From Peptococcaceae bacterium (GTDB taxonomy: Bacteria; Bacillota; Desulfotomaculia; Desulfotomaculales; JACDOK01): DNA of 32,836 nucleotides. Where the stretch lies: NCBI GenBank assembly GCA_017656185.1, contig JACDOK010000022.1, positions 1 through 32,836 of the forward strand, in the 5' to 3' direction. The notes beneath the pieces are model-generated. The model did not search any database and was not told the origin of the DNA. It saw only the letters and a program-made list of their open reading frames with translations. The position numbers and the translations under genes were made by a program. This document shows, piece after piece, positions 7,394 through 16,515 of the stretch (its first letter is position 1; each line of letters begins with the position of its first letter).

Positions 7394-9472
7394 ATGCTAC
7401 CGGCAGGTCTGGCCCGGGTAGGAAACTTTACCAAAGAGCATACCGACCTGGTCATCGGAGCGCTTGTCATCGGTATTATTCTCCTGATCATTATTCCGCT
7501 GCCACCCCTGGCCTTGGACCTGTTTTTGATCCTCAGTTTTACCCTGGCCCTTTTGATCCTGTTGATCCCCCTGTTTATTACGGATGCCCTGCAGTTTGCC
7601 GCTTTCCCGACCCTTCTTCTGGTGGTGACTTTATACCGGCTGGCGCTCAATATATCATCCACGCGCCTGATCTTGGGACAGGCGCAGGCGGGCAACGTCA
7701 TTAACGCCTTCGGGCAGTTTGTGGTGGGCGGCAGCTATGTGGTCGGCTTTATCATCTTCGTGATTATTACCGTCATTCAATTTGTGGTGATCACCAACGG
7801 TGCCGGGCGCGTGGCCGAGGTCGCGGCCCGGTTCACCCTGGACGCTATGCCCGGTAAGCAGATGAGCATCGACGGCGACTACAACGCCGGGCTCATAACC
7901 GAGGAAGAAGCGCGGGCCAGGCGTAAGCGCCTGCAGCGCGAGACGGACTTTTTCGGGGCGATGGACGGTGCCACCAAGTTTATCCGTGGTGACGCCATTG
8001 CTGGTATTGTCATTGTGCTGGTAAATATTATCGGCGGTCTTGTTATCGGCATCGCGGTACACAACATGGACCTTATGACCGCACTGCAGACCTACACGAT
8101 ATTGACCATCGGCGACGGGTTAGTGAGTCAAATTCCGGCCGTGCTGGTGGCCACCGCCACAGGCGTGCTGGTGACGCGGGCCAACCCCGACGCCAGTTTC
8201 GGAAAGGATATATCGCGGCAGTTTTTGACCTTCCCGCGGCTGTTGTTTATTGTCGCCGCCATCCTGCTGATCATGGGCTTCATACCGGCCATGCCCAACC
8301 TGCTGTTCCTGACTATGGGCGGTATACTGGGCTATTTCGGTTATATGCTGACCCGGGAGGAAAAGCGCCGGGAAATCAGCCGAGCGGAAGAGGCGGCCGC
8401 GCGCAAGGCGCCGGAAAGCCGGGAACCCGAAAACGTGCTGGCTTACCTGCAGGTGGACCCGCTGGAAATAGAAATCGGTTACAATTTGGTACCCCTTGCC
8501 AACGAGGAGCAGGGTGGTGATCTCCTGCACCGGGTGGCGGCGCTGCGGCGGCAGTGTGCCCAGGAACTGGGGATCTTCGTGCGCCCCATACGCATCCGGG
8601 ACAACCTGCAGCTGCAGCCTAACGGCTACGTGTTCAAGCTGCGCGGGGTGGAAGCTGCTTCCGGTGAGGTTATGCCCGGTCACTACCTGGCTTTGGACCC
8701 CACTGGGCAGGGCCAAATCAAAGGGATCCCGACCACCGAGCCGACCTTCGGCCTGCAGGCCTGGTGGATTACCGCGGCGCAGAAAGAAGAAGCGGAGCTC
8801 CAGGGGTTCACCGTGGTAGATCCTTCTACGGTATTGGTGACCCACCTGAATGAATTTATCAAACAGCACGCCGCCGAGCTGACCGGCCGGCAGGAAGTCA
8901 GCGAAATGTTGGAAACGGTGAAGGAAAAGCATCCCGCCGTTGTGGAAGAACTGGTGCCCAACCTTTTGAGCCTGGGCGAGGTCCAAAAGGTGCTGCAGAA
9001 CCTGCTGAAAGAGCGGGTGCCGATCCGGGACCTGGTGACGATCCTGGAGGCCGTCGCGGATGCGGCCAGGGTCAACCGGGAGACGGACTATCTCACCGAA
9101 TCCGCGCGCCAGGCACTATCGCGCAGCATCACCAGGATGTACGCCGGGGCGGATAACAAGGTACAGGTAATCACCCTGCATCCCAAGTGGGAACATGTGA
9201 TCTCCGATTCCCTGCAGCAAACCTCGGTAGGGGTTTACCCGGCCCTGGAACCCCAGGTGATGCAGGCGCTGATAAAGCGCCTGGGAACGGCCATCGAGAA
9301 GGTGGCCCAGAAGGGCTTGTCCCCGGTCGTGGTCTGTTCGTCCAAAATCCGCCTGGCGCTGCGCCGGCTGACGGAACGCTACTACCCGCACCTGGCGGTG
9401 CTGGCTTTACAGGAAATCGACCCGCAGACAGAGATTGAGGCCCTGGGAACGGTGATGTGGGATGAAGATTAA
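7394..9472 (+). CDS. flhA: Flagellar export apparatus protein FlhA
   Basis: FlhA is the large export-gate protein that uses proton flow and docks chaperone-substrate complexes. At 692 residues it has the normal length. The N-terminal half has about eight membrane helices, and the FHIPEP signature lies near residues 105-165 (GNVINAFGQFVVGGSYVVG, then RFTLDAMPGKQMSIDGDYNAG). The C-terminal half is the cytoplasmic nonameric domain. ATG 7394 follows GAAAGGGGGAATAGG. An 82-base gap separates it from flhB; flhF overlaps its end by 11 bases. Confidence 0.97.
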   Translation: MLPAGLARVGNFTKEHTDLVIGALVIGIILLIIIPLPPLALDLFLILSFTLALLILLIPLFITDALQFAAFPTLLLVVTLYRLALNISSTRLILGQAQAGNVINAFGQFVVGGSYVVGFIIFVIITVIQFVVITNGAGRVAEVAARFTLDAMPGKQMSIDGDYNAGLITEEEARARRKRLQRETDFFGAMDGATKFIRGDAIAGIVIVLVNIIGGLVIGIAVHNMDLMTALQTYTILTIGDGLVSQIPAVLVATATGVLVTRANPDASFGKDISRQFLTFPRLLFIVAAILLIMGFIPAMPNLLFLTMGGILGYFGYMLTREEKRREISRAEEAAARKAPESREPENVLAYLQVDPLEIEIGYNLVPLANEEQGGDLLHRVAALRRQCAQELGIFVRPIRIRDNLQLQPNGYVFKLRGVEAASGEVMPGHYLALDPTGQGQIKGIPTTEPTFGLQAWWITAAQKEEAELQGFTVVDPSTVLVTHLNEFIKQHAAELTGRQEVSEMLETVKEKHPAVVEELVPNLLSLGEVQKVLQNLLKERVPIRDLVTILEAVADAARVNRETDYLTESARQALSRSITRMYAGADNKVQVITLHPKWEHVISDSLQQTSVGVYPALEPQVMQALIKRLGTAIEKVAQKGLSPVVVCSSKIRLALRRLTERYYPHLAVLALQEIDPQTEIEALGTVMWDED

Positions 9473-10823
9473 GAAATATATAGCGGCCAATATGGGAGAG
9501 GCGTTGCGGCTGGTGAAAAACGACCTGGGGCCGGACGCCGTGATCATAGCGACGCGGAAAGTAAGGCGTAAAGGTATTCTTGGCTATTTCCTCCCGCCGC
9601 GCCTGGAGGTAACGGCGGCCCGTGATGAACAACCCGAGACCCCGCAGGAGAAAAAAGCAGGGGACGTCCCAAAGGAAGCGCCTTCGCGGCAGCGGTTTGA
9701 CGGGAATCCGGTCACCATTCCCCGTGTTCTGTCCGGGCGCGCGTACCAGGCGGCACCGGCGGCCATACCGGCAGCCACAAGCAAGCCCCGGTACTATACC
9801 CTCGAAGAAGCGGCCGTGGTACTGGGTGTCAGTATTACCACAGTACGCAACTATATTAAAAGGAAGGTTCTCAAGGCCGAAAAGAAGGGGCGCCACTGGT
9901 ATATTGACCGCGCGTCGGTAGAGCAGGCTCGCGAGCAGGTCGGCGGCGGCCGCCCGCAGCCGGCAGCAGTGACGGCACCTGTGGCCGGAGTACCTACCCC
10001 CGGCCAAGCCGGTGAAAATGGCAGTTTTTTTGACCGCTGGCACCGGCGGCTGCGGGATATGGAAATAGAAGCGCCCATTGCGGAAGACTTGATGGCTGAG
10101 ATGCGTGCCCGTATTGACCCTGCCGCTTCTGATGCTGAGAACACGGCTGAGAATTTCGTCAAAAGCCGGCTGAAACAGATGTTGGGACGGGCCTACGGGG
10201 GACAGGAATTGCAGCAGTGCCTTTTCCTGGTGGGCCCGACCGGGGTAGGTAAGACTACGACGCTGGCCAAGCTGGCGGCCCGGTTCACGCTGTTTCAAGG
10301 CAAGAAGGTCGCCATTGCCACCCTTGATACTTTCCGGCTGGGTGCCGTCGAGCAGCTGAAAAGCTACGCCGAAATTATCGGGATCCCCGTAGAAGTGGCC
10401 ATGGGCCCGCGCGACCTGGACGATATACTGCAGCGCTACCGCCATATGGACCATATCCTGGTCGACACGGCGGGGCGCCCGTTCAATGATGCCGAACAGG
10501 TACGGGAACTGCAGAGCTTTTTGGAGGTAGTGGATCTGCCGCACGATGTCTTCCTGGTGTTGGGCAGCAACACCAAGATGCGGGACATGCGGCGCTGTCT
10601 CCGGGAATTTGAGAAAATACAGTATTCCAAGCTGATCTTTACCAAGATTGACGAAACCGAAGCGTTGGGATGTGTTGTAAACACGGTACATAATGTCGGC
10701 CTGCCGGTAATGTACGTCACCAACGGCCAGAACGTGCCTGACGATATTAAGCAGGTGGGGGCGGCGGATATTGTCGACCTGCTTTTCAGGGGTGCAGAAA
10801 ACAATGCGCGATCAAGCCTATAA
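9462..10823 (+). CDS. flhF: Flagellar placement GTPase FlhF with an inserted helix-turn-helix domain
   Basis: FlhF is an SRP-type GTPase that sets where (and how many) flagella form. Residues 1-55 are the usual B-domain start (MKIKKYIAANMGEALRLVKN then DLGPDAVIIATRKV). Residues 190-245 are the N domain and 250-450 the G domain, with P-loop GPTGVGKTTT at 258-267, DTFRLGAVEQL, DTAGR and the TKIDE motif. In the normally disordered B-N linker there is an extra folded unit at residues 110-157, RYYTLEEAAVVLGVSITTVRNYIKRK followed by GRHWYIDRASVEQ. This closely resembles excisionase/MerR-type DNA-binding winged helix-turn-helix domains (helix 2 plus a wing). The start overlaps flhA, and flhG overlaps its end. 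Confidence 0.94.
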   Translation: MKIKKYIAANMGEALRLVKNDLGPDAVIIATRKVRRKGILGYFLPPRLEVTAARDEQPETPQEKKAGDVPKEAPSRQRFDGNPVTIPRVLSGRAYQAAPAAIPAATSKPRYYTLEEAAVVLGVSITTVRNYIKRKVLKAEKKGRHWYIDRASVEQAREQVGGGRPQPAAVTAPVAGVPTPGQAGENGSFFDRWHRRLRDMEIEAPIAEDLMAEMRARIDPAASDAENTAENFVKSRLKQMLGRAYGGQELQQCLFLVGPTGVGKTTTLAKLAARFTLFQGKKVAIATLDTFRLGAVEQLKSYAEIIGIPVEVAMGPRDLDDILQRYRHMDHILVDTAGRPFNDAEQVRELQSFLEVVDLPHDVFLVLGSNTKMRDMRRCLREFEKIQYSKLIFTKIDETEALGCVVNTVHNVGLPVMYVTNGQNVPDDIKQVGAADIVDLLFRGAENNARSSL

Positions 10824-11685
10824 GCTCCGGAAAATGGTACAACAGCAGCGTTTTGTAACCTGTAACGAGGAACCGGGGCTGGGACCGCGGGTTATCGCCG
10901 TGACCAGCGGCAAGGGAGGCGTAGGGAAGACTAACCTGGTGGTTAACCTCGGCCTTTCGCTGGCCAAGATGAACGAGCGGGTGCTGCTGTTTGATACCGA
11001 TATCGGGCTGGCCAATGTGGAGGTCTTCCTGGGTGTTACCGCCCGGTACAGCGTGCGGGACGTGCTGTTCGGAAATAAGAGCATTGGCGAGATTGTGGAG
11101 TCGGGGCCGCATGGCCTGCGCTATATTTCGGGTGGCAGCGGTTTTCTGGAACTGGTCGACCTTGATAACACGCAGCGTTCGCGTGTTTTGGAACTGCTGC
11201 GTTACTTTCGAGAGAACACGGACTACATTTTGATTGACACCGGGGCTGGTATCTCGCGCAACGTTTTGAGTTTTGTGGCCGCAGCCGACGAGACCATTAT
11301 AGTAGTGACGCCGGAACCTACTTCGCTTACGGACGCCTACAGCCTGATAAAGATCCTGGTCAAAATCCGTATGGTGCCGCGGCTGTATGTCGTTGTCAAT
11401 CGTGCCGGCGATCTCAAAGAAGCGCAAAACACGTTCCAGCGGCTGCGCATGGCCGCCGAAAAGTTCCTGGAGGTAAGTTTAATGCACCTGGGGACGATCT
11501 ACGAGGACCGTACGGTGGTCTCGGCGATCAAGAAACAGGAACCGCTGGTGATATCGCAGCCAAGGTCGGTGGCGGCCAGGAATGTGGAGGAGATTACGCG
11601 CAACCTGGTGCTGGAAAGACCGCACCGGGACGCTGCTAAGGAAACCTTCTTTAGAAAAGTACTACGTGTGTTCGGCTTGGGCTAG
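10804..11685 (+). CDS. flhG: Flagellar number regulator FlhG (MinD-like ATPase)
   Basis: FlhG (YlxH) is a membrane-cycling ATPase that activates FlhF GTP hydrolysis and limits flagellar number. The 293 residues begin with DQAYKLR, the known FlhF-activating DQAxxLR motif, which fixes ATG 10804 as the start (AGGGGTG is upstream at 10788-10794). The deviant Walker A is SGKGGVGKTN (residues 35-44). Switch regions LLFDTDIGLANVEVFLG and ILIDTGAGISRNVLSF follow. The C-terminal Arg/Lys-rich tail (FFRKVLRVFGL) could be the amphipathic membrane-targeting helix. It overlaps flhF by 20 bases. Confidence 0.95.
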   Translation: MRDQAYKLRKMVQQQRFVTCNEEPGLGPRVIAVTSGKGGVGKTNLVVNLGLSLAKMNERVLLFDTDIGLANVEVFLGVTARYSVRDVLFGNKSIGEIVESGPHGLRYISGGSGFLELVDLDNTQRSRVLELLRYFRENTDYILIDTGAGISRNVLSFVAAADETIIVVTPEPTSLTDAYSLIKILVKIRMVPRLYVVVNRAGDLKEAQNTFQRLRMAAEKFLEVSLMHLGTIYEDRTVVSAIKKQEPLVISQPRSVAARNVEEITRNLVLERPHRDAAKETFFRKVLRVFGLG

Positions 11686-11695
11686 GAGGGTATCA

Positions 11696-12373
11696 TTGAA
11701 AAATCCGATTACGCTCAAAAAAAAGATTGAGGTTACACGTGTCGGCGAAGAAACTTACTACAATTCCTCAATACAGGATGTCGACAGGGATACGTTTGCC
11801 ATTGAAATGCCTTATCGCAACACACAGCCCCTGGACTTGCAAAAGGGAGACACGGTCAGCGTGCGCTTCCCCGTGGAAGGTGCCGCTATCGCCTTTGAAA
11901 CGGTTTGCCTCGGCAGGTTCAAGGAAAACAATGTGGTGTTTTACCGCCTGCGAATGCCGAGCAAGGTACGGCGCATCCAGTTAAGAAGATTCGTGCGGCT
12001 CGACTGTTGTCTCGACGTAACTTATGCCGTAGAAACCGCGGGGGATAAAAAGCGTTCGTACCGCACGGCCAAAGCGCTGGACATCAGCGGCGGGGGGCTG
12101 CGCTTCGCCGACGAAAAAGAGTACCGGGTAGGTGACGTTCTCCATTTAAAATTCAGCTTACCGCTGCCTGAAGGCAGGACTGACTTTGCCACGCGCGGGC
12201 GCATTGTGCGCCGCTACAAAGTTGAAAAAAAAGGCGGCGACTACGTGTGGCATTACGGGATAGAGTTTCTCGATCTCAAACTCCAGGAACAGGATATGAT
12301 AGTGCAGTACATTTTCCGTAAAATGGCGGAGGGCCAGCGACTGCGCTGGGATGTAAGAATATGGCGGCCATAA
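11696..12373 (+). CDS. PilZ-domain c-di-GMP receptor, YcgR-like
   Basis: A 225-residue protein that starts with a YcgR-N type beta domain (residues 1-90) followed by a C-terminal PilZ domain. The c-di-GMP-binding motifs are present: R97-RFV-R101 (RxxxR) and D129-I-S-G-G-G134 (D/NxSxxG). Family members bind c-di-GMP and brake the motor at FliG/MotA, or in Bacillus (DgrA/YpfA) inhibit motility. The TTG at 11696 has AGGAGGG 5 bases upstream and starts 10 bases after flhG; longer in-frame starts lie inside flhG and are unlikely. It overlaps fliA by 13 bases. A brake role is inferred from the family and the operon. Confidence 0.9.
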   Translation: MKNPITLKKKIEVTRVGEETYYNSSIQDVDRDTFAIEMPYRNTQPLDLQKGDTVSVRFPVEGAAIAFETVCLGRFKENNVVFYRLRMPSKVRRIQLRRFVRLDCCLDVTYAVETAGDKKRSYRTAKALDISGGGLRFADEKEYRVGDVLHLKFSLPLPEGRTDFATRGRIVRRYKVEKKGGDYVWHYGIEFLDLKLQEQDMIVQYIFRKMAEGQRLRWDVRIWRP

Positions 12374-13137
12374 AGAAAGTATGGTTTGAATACTACCAAA
12401 CCAAAGCTCCGGAGCTCCGGGAACAGTTGATCCTGGAATATCTCCCGCTGGTGAAAACGATTGCCGGCAGGTTGGCGGTTCGTTTTGCTTCTTATATTGA
12501 TCAGGAAGACCTGGAGAGCTATGGCGTTTTCGGGCTCATCGAGGCCGTGGAAAAGTTCAACCCCCACCAGGGGGTGGATTTTGAGGCTTTTGCCTACCGC
12601 AGGGTGCGCGGCGCCATACTGGACCAGGTACGCAAGATGTCCTGGCTGCCGCGTCCTCTGTGGCAGAAATTGCAGCATCTCAATAACGTCCGGGAGCGCT
12701 TGGAGCGGGAGTCCGGGGGCCCGGTACCGGATGCCGAAGTGGCGGCGGCGGCCGGGCTGGAACTTGCCGAGTTTACCCGGCTGACCAAACATTTTTACAC
12801 GGCCTCGGTATCCAGCCTGGATGAAGCGGTGGCCCTGCCGGGCGGTGAACAGGTGAGCTGGGGTGACCGGGTGGAAGACCCTCACGGTACGGACCCCCTC
12901 CATGTCATCACCGAGCGGGAAGATCACGAACTTCTGGAGCAGGCTGTTAATGATCTGGATGAAAAAGACCGCCTGGTGCTGGCGCTTTACTACCAGGACG
13001 GTCTTACTCTGAAGGAAATCGGGCTGGTGTTGGGGGTATCGGAGTCGCGTGTCTGCCAGCTGCACGGGAGGGCGATCAAACGGCTGCGCGACAAGCTGGC
13101 CGCCCTGCAGAGCCCTGAAGGAGGTCGTACCGGGTGA
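12361..13137 (+). CDS. fliA: RNA polymerase sigma factor FliA/SigD (sigma-28)
   Basis: A sigma factor for late flagellar and chemotaxis genes. The 258 residues hold region 2 (LVKTIAGRLAVRF, DLESYGVFGLIEAVEKFNP, DFEAFAYRRVRGAILDQVRK), region 3 (ERLERESGGPVPDAEVAAAAG) and region 4 with a helix-turn-helix (YYQDGLTLKEIGLVLGVSESRVCQLHGRAIKRL). All are diagnostic for the FliA/WhiG class. No clear TAAA-N15-GCCGATAA promoter was recognised elsewhere in the window, so its targets are probably elsewhere. Confidence 0.96.
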   Translation: MAAIKKVWFEYYQTKAPELREQLILEYLPLVKTIAGRLAVRFASYIDQEDLESYGVFGLIEAVEKFNPHQGVDFEAFAYRRVRGAILDQVRKMSWLPRPLWQKLQHLNNVRERLERESGGPVPDAEVAAAAGLELAEFTRLTKHFYTASVSSLDEAVALPGGEQVSWGDRVEDPHGTDPLHVITEREDHELLEQAVNDLDEKDRLVLALYYQDGLTLKEIGLVLGVSESRVCQLHGRAIKRLRDKLAALQSPEGGRTG

Positions 13138-13586
13138 CCAACCCCTGGCTGTTCACCTTGATATACATCTTTATAACGGCCGGGCTTGTGGGCCTAGTAT
13201 TCCTGGCGGTCTGGTTCATCATCAAGAAGCGGCAGGGGAAGTCTTTTAACTATTTACTTACCACCGCCTTCCCCGATATTAACGAGGAGCTGGATACCCG
13301 GCTGGCCAACCTGGAAAACCGGGTGGACCGGGTCATAACTTTACTCGAGGAAACCAACAGGCGCTTGCAGGGCCTGGAAGAGCGGTGGCCGCAGATGCTG
13401 CGGGAAGGCAAGACCGCGGGTGATGACTATGAGCTTTGGTACCGGGTGGGGCGTGCCTTTGAAGAGGGGCGGTCCGTGGAAGACCTGGCGCGCGAGCTGG
13501 GCCGGGGCAAGGGTGAAATCGAGTTGATGATTAACCTTTACCGTCTCCAGGCCAAGGCTTCCCCAAAGATGCTGCCGGGGGGATGA
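13134..13586 (+). CDS. SwrB-like membrane-anchored coiled-coil protein
   Basis: A 150-residue protein with one N-terminal membrane helix (residues 6-30), a heptad-rich coiled coil (NEELDTRLANLENRVDRVIT and onward to about 85) and a C-terminal helical motif GRSVEDLARELGRGKGEIELMINL. This layout and its place right after sigD match SwrB of Bacillus and DUF6115-type proteins. SwrB helps activate the assembling basal body and so sigma-D output. GTG 13134 overlaps the fliA stop (GTGA), implying coupled translation. Assignment rests on architecture and synteny. Confidence 0.75.
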   Translation: MTNPWLFTLIYIFITAGLVGLVFLAVWFIIKKRQGKSFNYLLTTAFPDINEELDTRLANLENRVDRVITLLEETNRRLQGLEERWPQMLREGKTAGDDYELWYRVGRAFEEGRSVEDLARELGRGKGEIELMINLYRLQAKASPKMLPGG

Positions 13587-13661
13587 TGCCGGCCGCCTGG
13601 CAGGTGAGCAGGAAAATGTATCGAATTGTGGAAGATAAAGCAGGAAGAGGAGGTGGGGCTT

Positions 13662-14414
13662 TTGAACAGGGGTATTTACATCGGCGGGGCGGCTATGAAT
13701 GTGGCGCAGACCCGGGCCAGGGTGCTGGCCAATAACCTGGCCAACGTGGGAACGCCCGGTTTCAAAGAGGACCGGGTCAGTTTCACCACCTACCTGGAAC
13801 ACGCTGTTAACGCCCGGCAGTCCGGCCGTTATCATCCTGTCGGCCCGATGGACTACGGGGTGGCGGTCAATGGTATTACGACCAACCTGGCTGGTGGACC
13901 TCTGAAGTACACGGGCAATAAATACGACCTGGCATTGCAGGGTGAGGGCTACTTTACGGTGCAGGCCGGAGAGGACACCCTTTATACCCGGGACGGCAGT
14001 TTTCACGTGGATGCCAGCGGGTCGCTGGTGACGGCCGACGGGCGGCTGGTATTGGGCCAAAACGGGCCCATTACGTTGGCACCGGGGGACTTTGAGGTGC
14101 GGCCGGACGGTACCATCCTGCAAAACGGCGCCGAAGTGGACCGCCTGCGGATAATGCGCCTCCCTGCGGGTGAGCCGGAGGCGTGGCAAAAAAACGGTGA
14201 GAATTATTTTGATTACCAAGGGAATACCGGGATGGAAGAGGCAACAAGCTGTCAGGTACAACAAGGCGCCCTGGAAGGTTCCAATACAGACCTTGCTGCG
14301 GCGATGTTGGAAATGCAGACCGTAGTGCGGACCTACCAGGCCGGGCAAAAGATTATCAGTGCCCATGACCAGTTATTAAACAAACTGATTAACCAGGCTG
14401 GGAAAGTAGGATAA
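13662..14414 (+). CDS. flgF: Flagellar basal-body rod protein FlgF (FlhO type)
   Basis: A 250-residue rod protein of the FlgF/FlgG class. The N-terminal motif is NRGIYIGGAAMNVAQTRARV followed by LANNLANVGTPGFKEDRVSF. The C-terminal motif is LEGSNTDLAAAMLEMQTVVR followed by TYQAGQKIISAHDQLL. The TTG at 13662 is preferred: GAGGAGGTGGGG lies 6-13 bases upstream, while an earlier ATG-less in-frame start at 13626 would swallow that site. It is paired with flgG as in the Bacillus flhO-flhP pair, which makes it the proximal rod member by order. Confidence 0.9.
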   Translation: MNRGIYIGGAAMNVAQTRARVLANNLANVGTPGFKEDRVSFTTYLEHAVNARQSGRYHPVGPMDYGVAVNGITTNLAGGPLKYTGNKYDLALQGEGYFTVQAGEDTLYTRDGSFHVDASGSLVTADGRLVLGQNGPITLAPGDFEVRPDGTILQNGAEVDRLRIMRLPAGEPEAWQKNGENYFDYQGNTGMEEATSCQVQQGALEGSNTDLAAAMLEMQTVVRTYQAGQKIISAHDQLLNKLINQAGKVG

Positions 14415-14429
14415 AAGGGGGTGTCTTGA

Positions 14430-15191
14430 ATGATCGCAATGCTGCAGTGTGCCGGGTCCGGTTTAAACGCCCAGCAAATGCGTGTGGATATGGCGGCCGA
14501 TAACCTGGCCAACGTCAGTACCACGGCCTTCAAAAGCAGCCGGCCGTCTTTCGGGGATCTCCTGTACCGGGCTCTGCAGTATGATGCGGTTCCCCGGTCA
14601 GAAGGCGCGCGGAACGGGTTGGTTGGCGCCGGCTGCGGGGTTCACGAGGCGCGCCGCGATTTCCGGCAGGGGGGCTTAATGCCTACCGGCCGCGGTCTGG
14701 ACGTGGCTATCGAGGGCCCTGGCTTTTTTGCCGTGCAGGGCGACGATGGTCAAGTGCTCCTCACGCGGGACGGCCGGTTCAGAATCGACAGCGAAATGCG
14801 CTTGGTGACCTCTGCGGGACATCCGCTTGAAGGTGAAATAACTCTGCCCGACGGTACTCAGGATTGCTGTATCGCCGCCGACGGTACCGTTACCGTCACG
14901 AACTCCGAGGGTGACAGTGAGGAAATCGGCCGGATCAAGGTTTATAACGTGCTTAATCCAGGAGCCCTGGAGTCGCGGGGGAATAACCTGTATGCGGCCA
15001 ATGAACTGAGCGGTGAACCACAGGAACTGGACCGCGCTGTTTTGCGCTCCGGGTACCTGGAGAGATCCAACACCGATATCGCCGCTGAAATGACAACCCT
15101 TATTGAAACCCACCGCGCTTACCAGGTCAACATAAGGATGGTCCGGACGACCGACGAGCTTTGGGAGCTGGCGCATCGCATTAAGGAGTAA
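14430..15191 (+). CDS. flgG: Flagellar basal-body rod protein FlgG (FlhP type)
   Basis: A 253-residue distal rod protein. The N-terminal motif is MLQCAGSGLNAQQMRVDMAA followed by DNLANVSTTAFKSSRPSFGD. The central FlgG signature is DVAIEGPGFFAV, and the C-terminal motif is LERSNTDIAAEMTTLIETHR followed by AYQVNIRMVRTTDELWELA. The start is ATG 14430 after AAAGGGGGTG, 15 bases past flgF. Confidence 0.93.
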   Translation: MIAMLQCAGSGLNAQQMRVDMAADNLANVSTTAFKSSRPSFGDLLYRALQYDAVPRSEGARNGLVGAGCGVHEARRDFRQGGLMPTGRGLDVAIEGPGFFAVQGDDGQVLLTRDGRFRIDSEMRLVTSAGHPLEGEITLPDGTQDCCIAADGTVTVTNSEGDSEEIGRIKVYNVLNPGALESRGNNLYAANELSGEPQELDRAVLRSGYLERSNTDIAAEMTTLIETHRAYQVNIRMVRTTDELWELAHRIKE

Positions 15192-15200
15192 TAACGATTA

Positions 15201-15713
15201 ATGATACAAAAGAGCTTAGCGGTAAACGACAAATTTCAACAATGGCATGTCGGCATCGGCGACTATAAAGTGGCGTCTGCGCCGGACACCTTGATAACAC
15301 TGGGTTTGGGTTCCTGTGTCGGCGTAAGTCTTTATGACCCGCTGCGCAAAGTGGCCGGGCTCCTGCACGTAATGCTGCCGGAAAGTACCGCCTTTAACAA
15401 AGTGACAAACCCGGCCAAATACGCGGATACAGGGCTTCCGCTTCTTGTCAAGGCGCTGGAGGAAGCGGGGGCGCTGCGCCGGCGTTTGGAAGCCAAACTG
15501 GTGGGCGGTGCTCAGATGTTTTCCGGTAACCGTAACAGCATGTTGAATATCGGGGAACGTAACGTTACAATGGTACGGCATCTTTTGCAGCAGCTCGGGA
15601 TCGGTATCAAAGCCCAGGAAGTGGGGGGCAATGTCGGTCGTACCATGATCGTCGATACCGCTACCGGTATTGTGATCGTACGTATACTTGGTAATAAAAC
15701 AAAGGAGATCTAA
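15201..15713 (+). CDS. cheD: Chemoreceptor glutamine deamidase CheD
   Basis: CheD deamidates glutamines on chemoreceptors and, in Gram-positives, is held by CheC to form a feedback loop with CheY-P. The 170 residues include the catalytic motifs LGLGSCVGVSLYD (Cys39) and GLLHVMLPES (His56), and the late motifs KLVGGAQMF and IGERN. ATG 15201 lies 10 bases after flgG. cheC is two genes downstream. Confidence 0.95.
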   Translation: MIQKSLAVNDKFQQWHVGIGDYKVASAPDTLITLGLGSCVGVSLYDPLRKVAGLLHVMLPESTAFNKVTNPAKYADTGLPLLVKALEEAGALRRRLEAKLVGGAQMFSGNRNSMLNIGERNVTMVRHLLQQLGIGIKAQEVGGNVGRTMIVDTATGIVIVRILGNKTKEI

Positions 15714-16505
15714 ATGGACTTTGAACAGTTTGTCAAAAAGATGCATGCCAAGTTCGGCCTTGATCTTACAAGTTACAAGCGTACCCAGCTTCAGCGCCGT
15801 ATTAACAGTTTGATGGCGCGGCAGCAGATTCCTGACTATGCCGCTTATTTTCGCCATCTCTCATCCAATTCCCAGGCCCTGGGGCAATTTATCGATTACC
15901 TGACCATTAACGTGACCGAGTTTTTCCGCGATATCAAGGCCTTTCGCGTGCTTGAAGAACAAATACTACCGGAACTGCTGCAGCGAAAAACGCGTCTTAA
16001 GATATGGAGTGCGGCGTGTTCCAACGGAGCGGAACCGTACAGCCTGGTTATGATTTTGGAGGATCTGACCCCCGGAAGGAAACACCGCATTGAGGCCACC
16101 GATCTCGATCCCAATATTCTCAAGGTGGCGGCCCGCGGGGAGTATCTGCCGCAGCTTTTACGCAATGTTTCACCCGAGCGTAAACAAAAGTATTTTGAAA
16201 AAAGGAACGGCTTGTTCGTATTTGATCCCCGCTTGAAAAAGAGGGTTGCGTTTCGGGTCCATGACCTGCTCAGTGACCGGTACGGTACGGGATACGACCT
16301 GATCGTGTGCCGGAATGTCCAGATTTATTTTACGAGGGAAGCCCAGCACCGTATCAACAGCGGTTTTTACCGGGCTCTGAGTCCCGGGGGCGTGCTCTTC
16401 CTGGGGGCCAGCGAAAGTATGTTTGAATACCAGACATTGGGCTTTGAGCGGTTTAAGCTGTCATTTTATCGTAAACCGTTGGTTGTCCGCACTCTCGCCA
16501 CGTAG
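15714..16505 (+). CDS. cheR: Chemotaxis receptor methyltransferase CheR
   Basis: CheR uses S-adenosylmethionine to methylate receptor glutamates for adaptation. The 263 residues have the N-terminal all-helical domain (about 1-70, with RRINSLMARQQIPDYAAYF) and the methyltransferase domain with IWSAACSNGAEPYSLVMILE, EATDLDPNIL and YDLIVCRNVQIYF. The usual GCSTGEEPYS motif is here ACSNGAEPYS; the key Glu of the EPYS element is kept. AAAGGAGATCT precedes ATG 15714, which begins directly after the cheD stop. Confidence 0.95.
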   Translation: MDFEQFVKKMHAKFGLDLTSYKRTQLQRRINSLMARQQIPDYAAYFRHLSSNSQALGQFIDYLTINVTEFFRDIKAFRVLEEQILPELLQRKTRLKIWSAACSNGAEPYSLVMILEDLTPGRKHRIEATDLDPNILKVAARGEYLPQLLRNVSPERKQKYFEKRNGLFVFDPRLKKRVAFRVHDLLSDRYGTGYDLIVCRNVQIYFTREAQHRINSGFYRALSPGGVLFLGASESMFEYQTLGFERFKLSFYRKPLVVRTLAT

Positions 16506-16515
16506 AGGTGATAAC

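Noticed and set aside
9171-10691. A 506-codon open frame on the minus strand opposite flhA and flhF
   Set aside because: Antisense shadow of high-GC genes; no family features, while the plus-strand genes are certain.
11582-11695. Longer start for the PilZ gene inside flhG
   Set aside because: It would overlap flhG by over 100 bases, and AGGAGGG lies right before TTG 11696.
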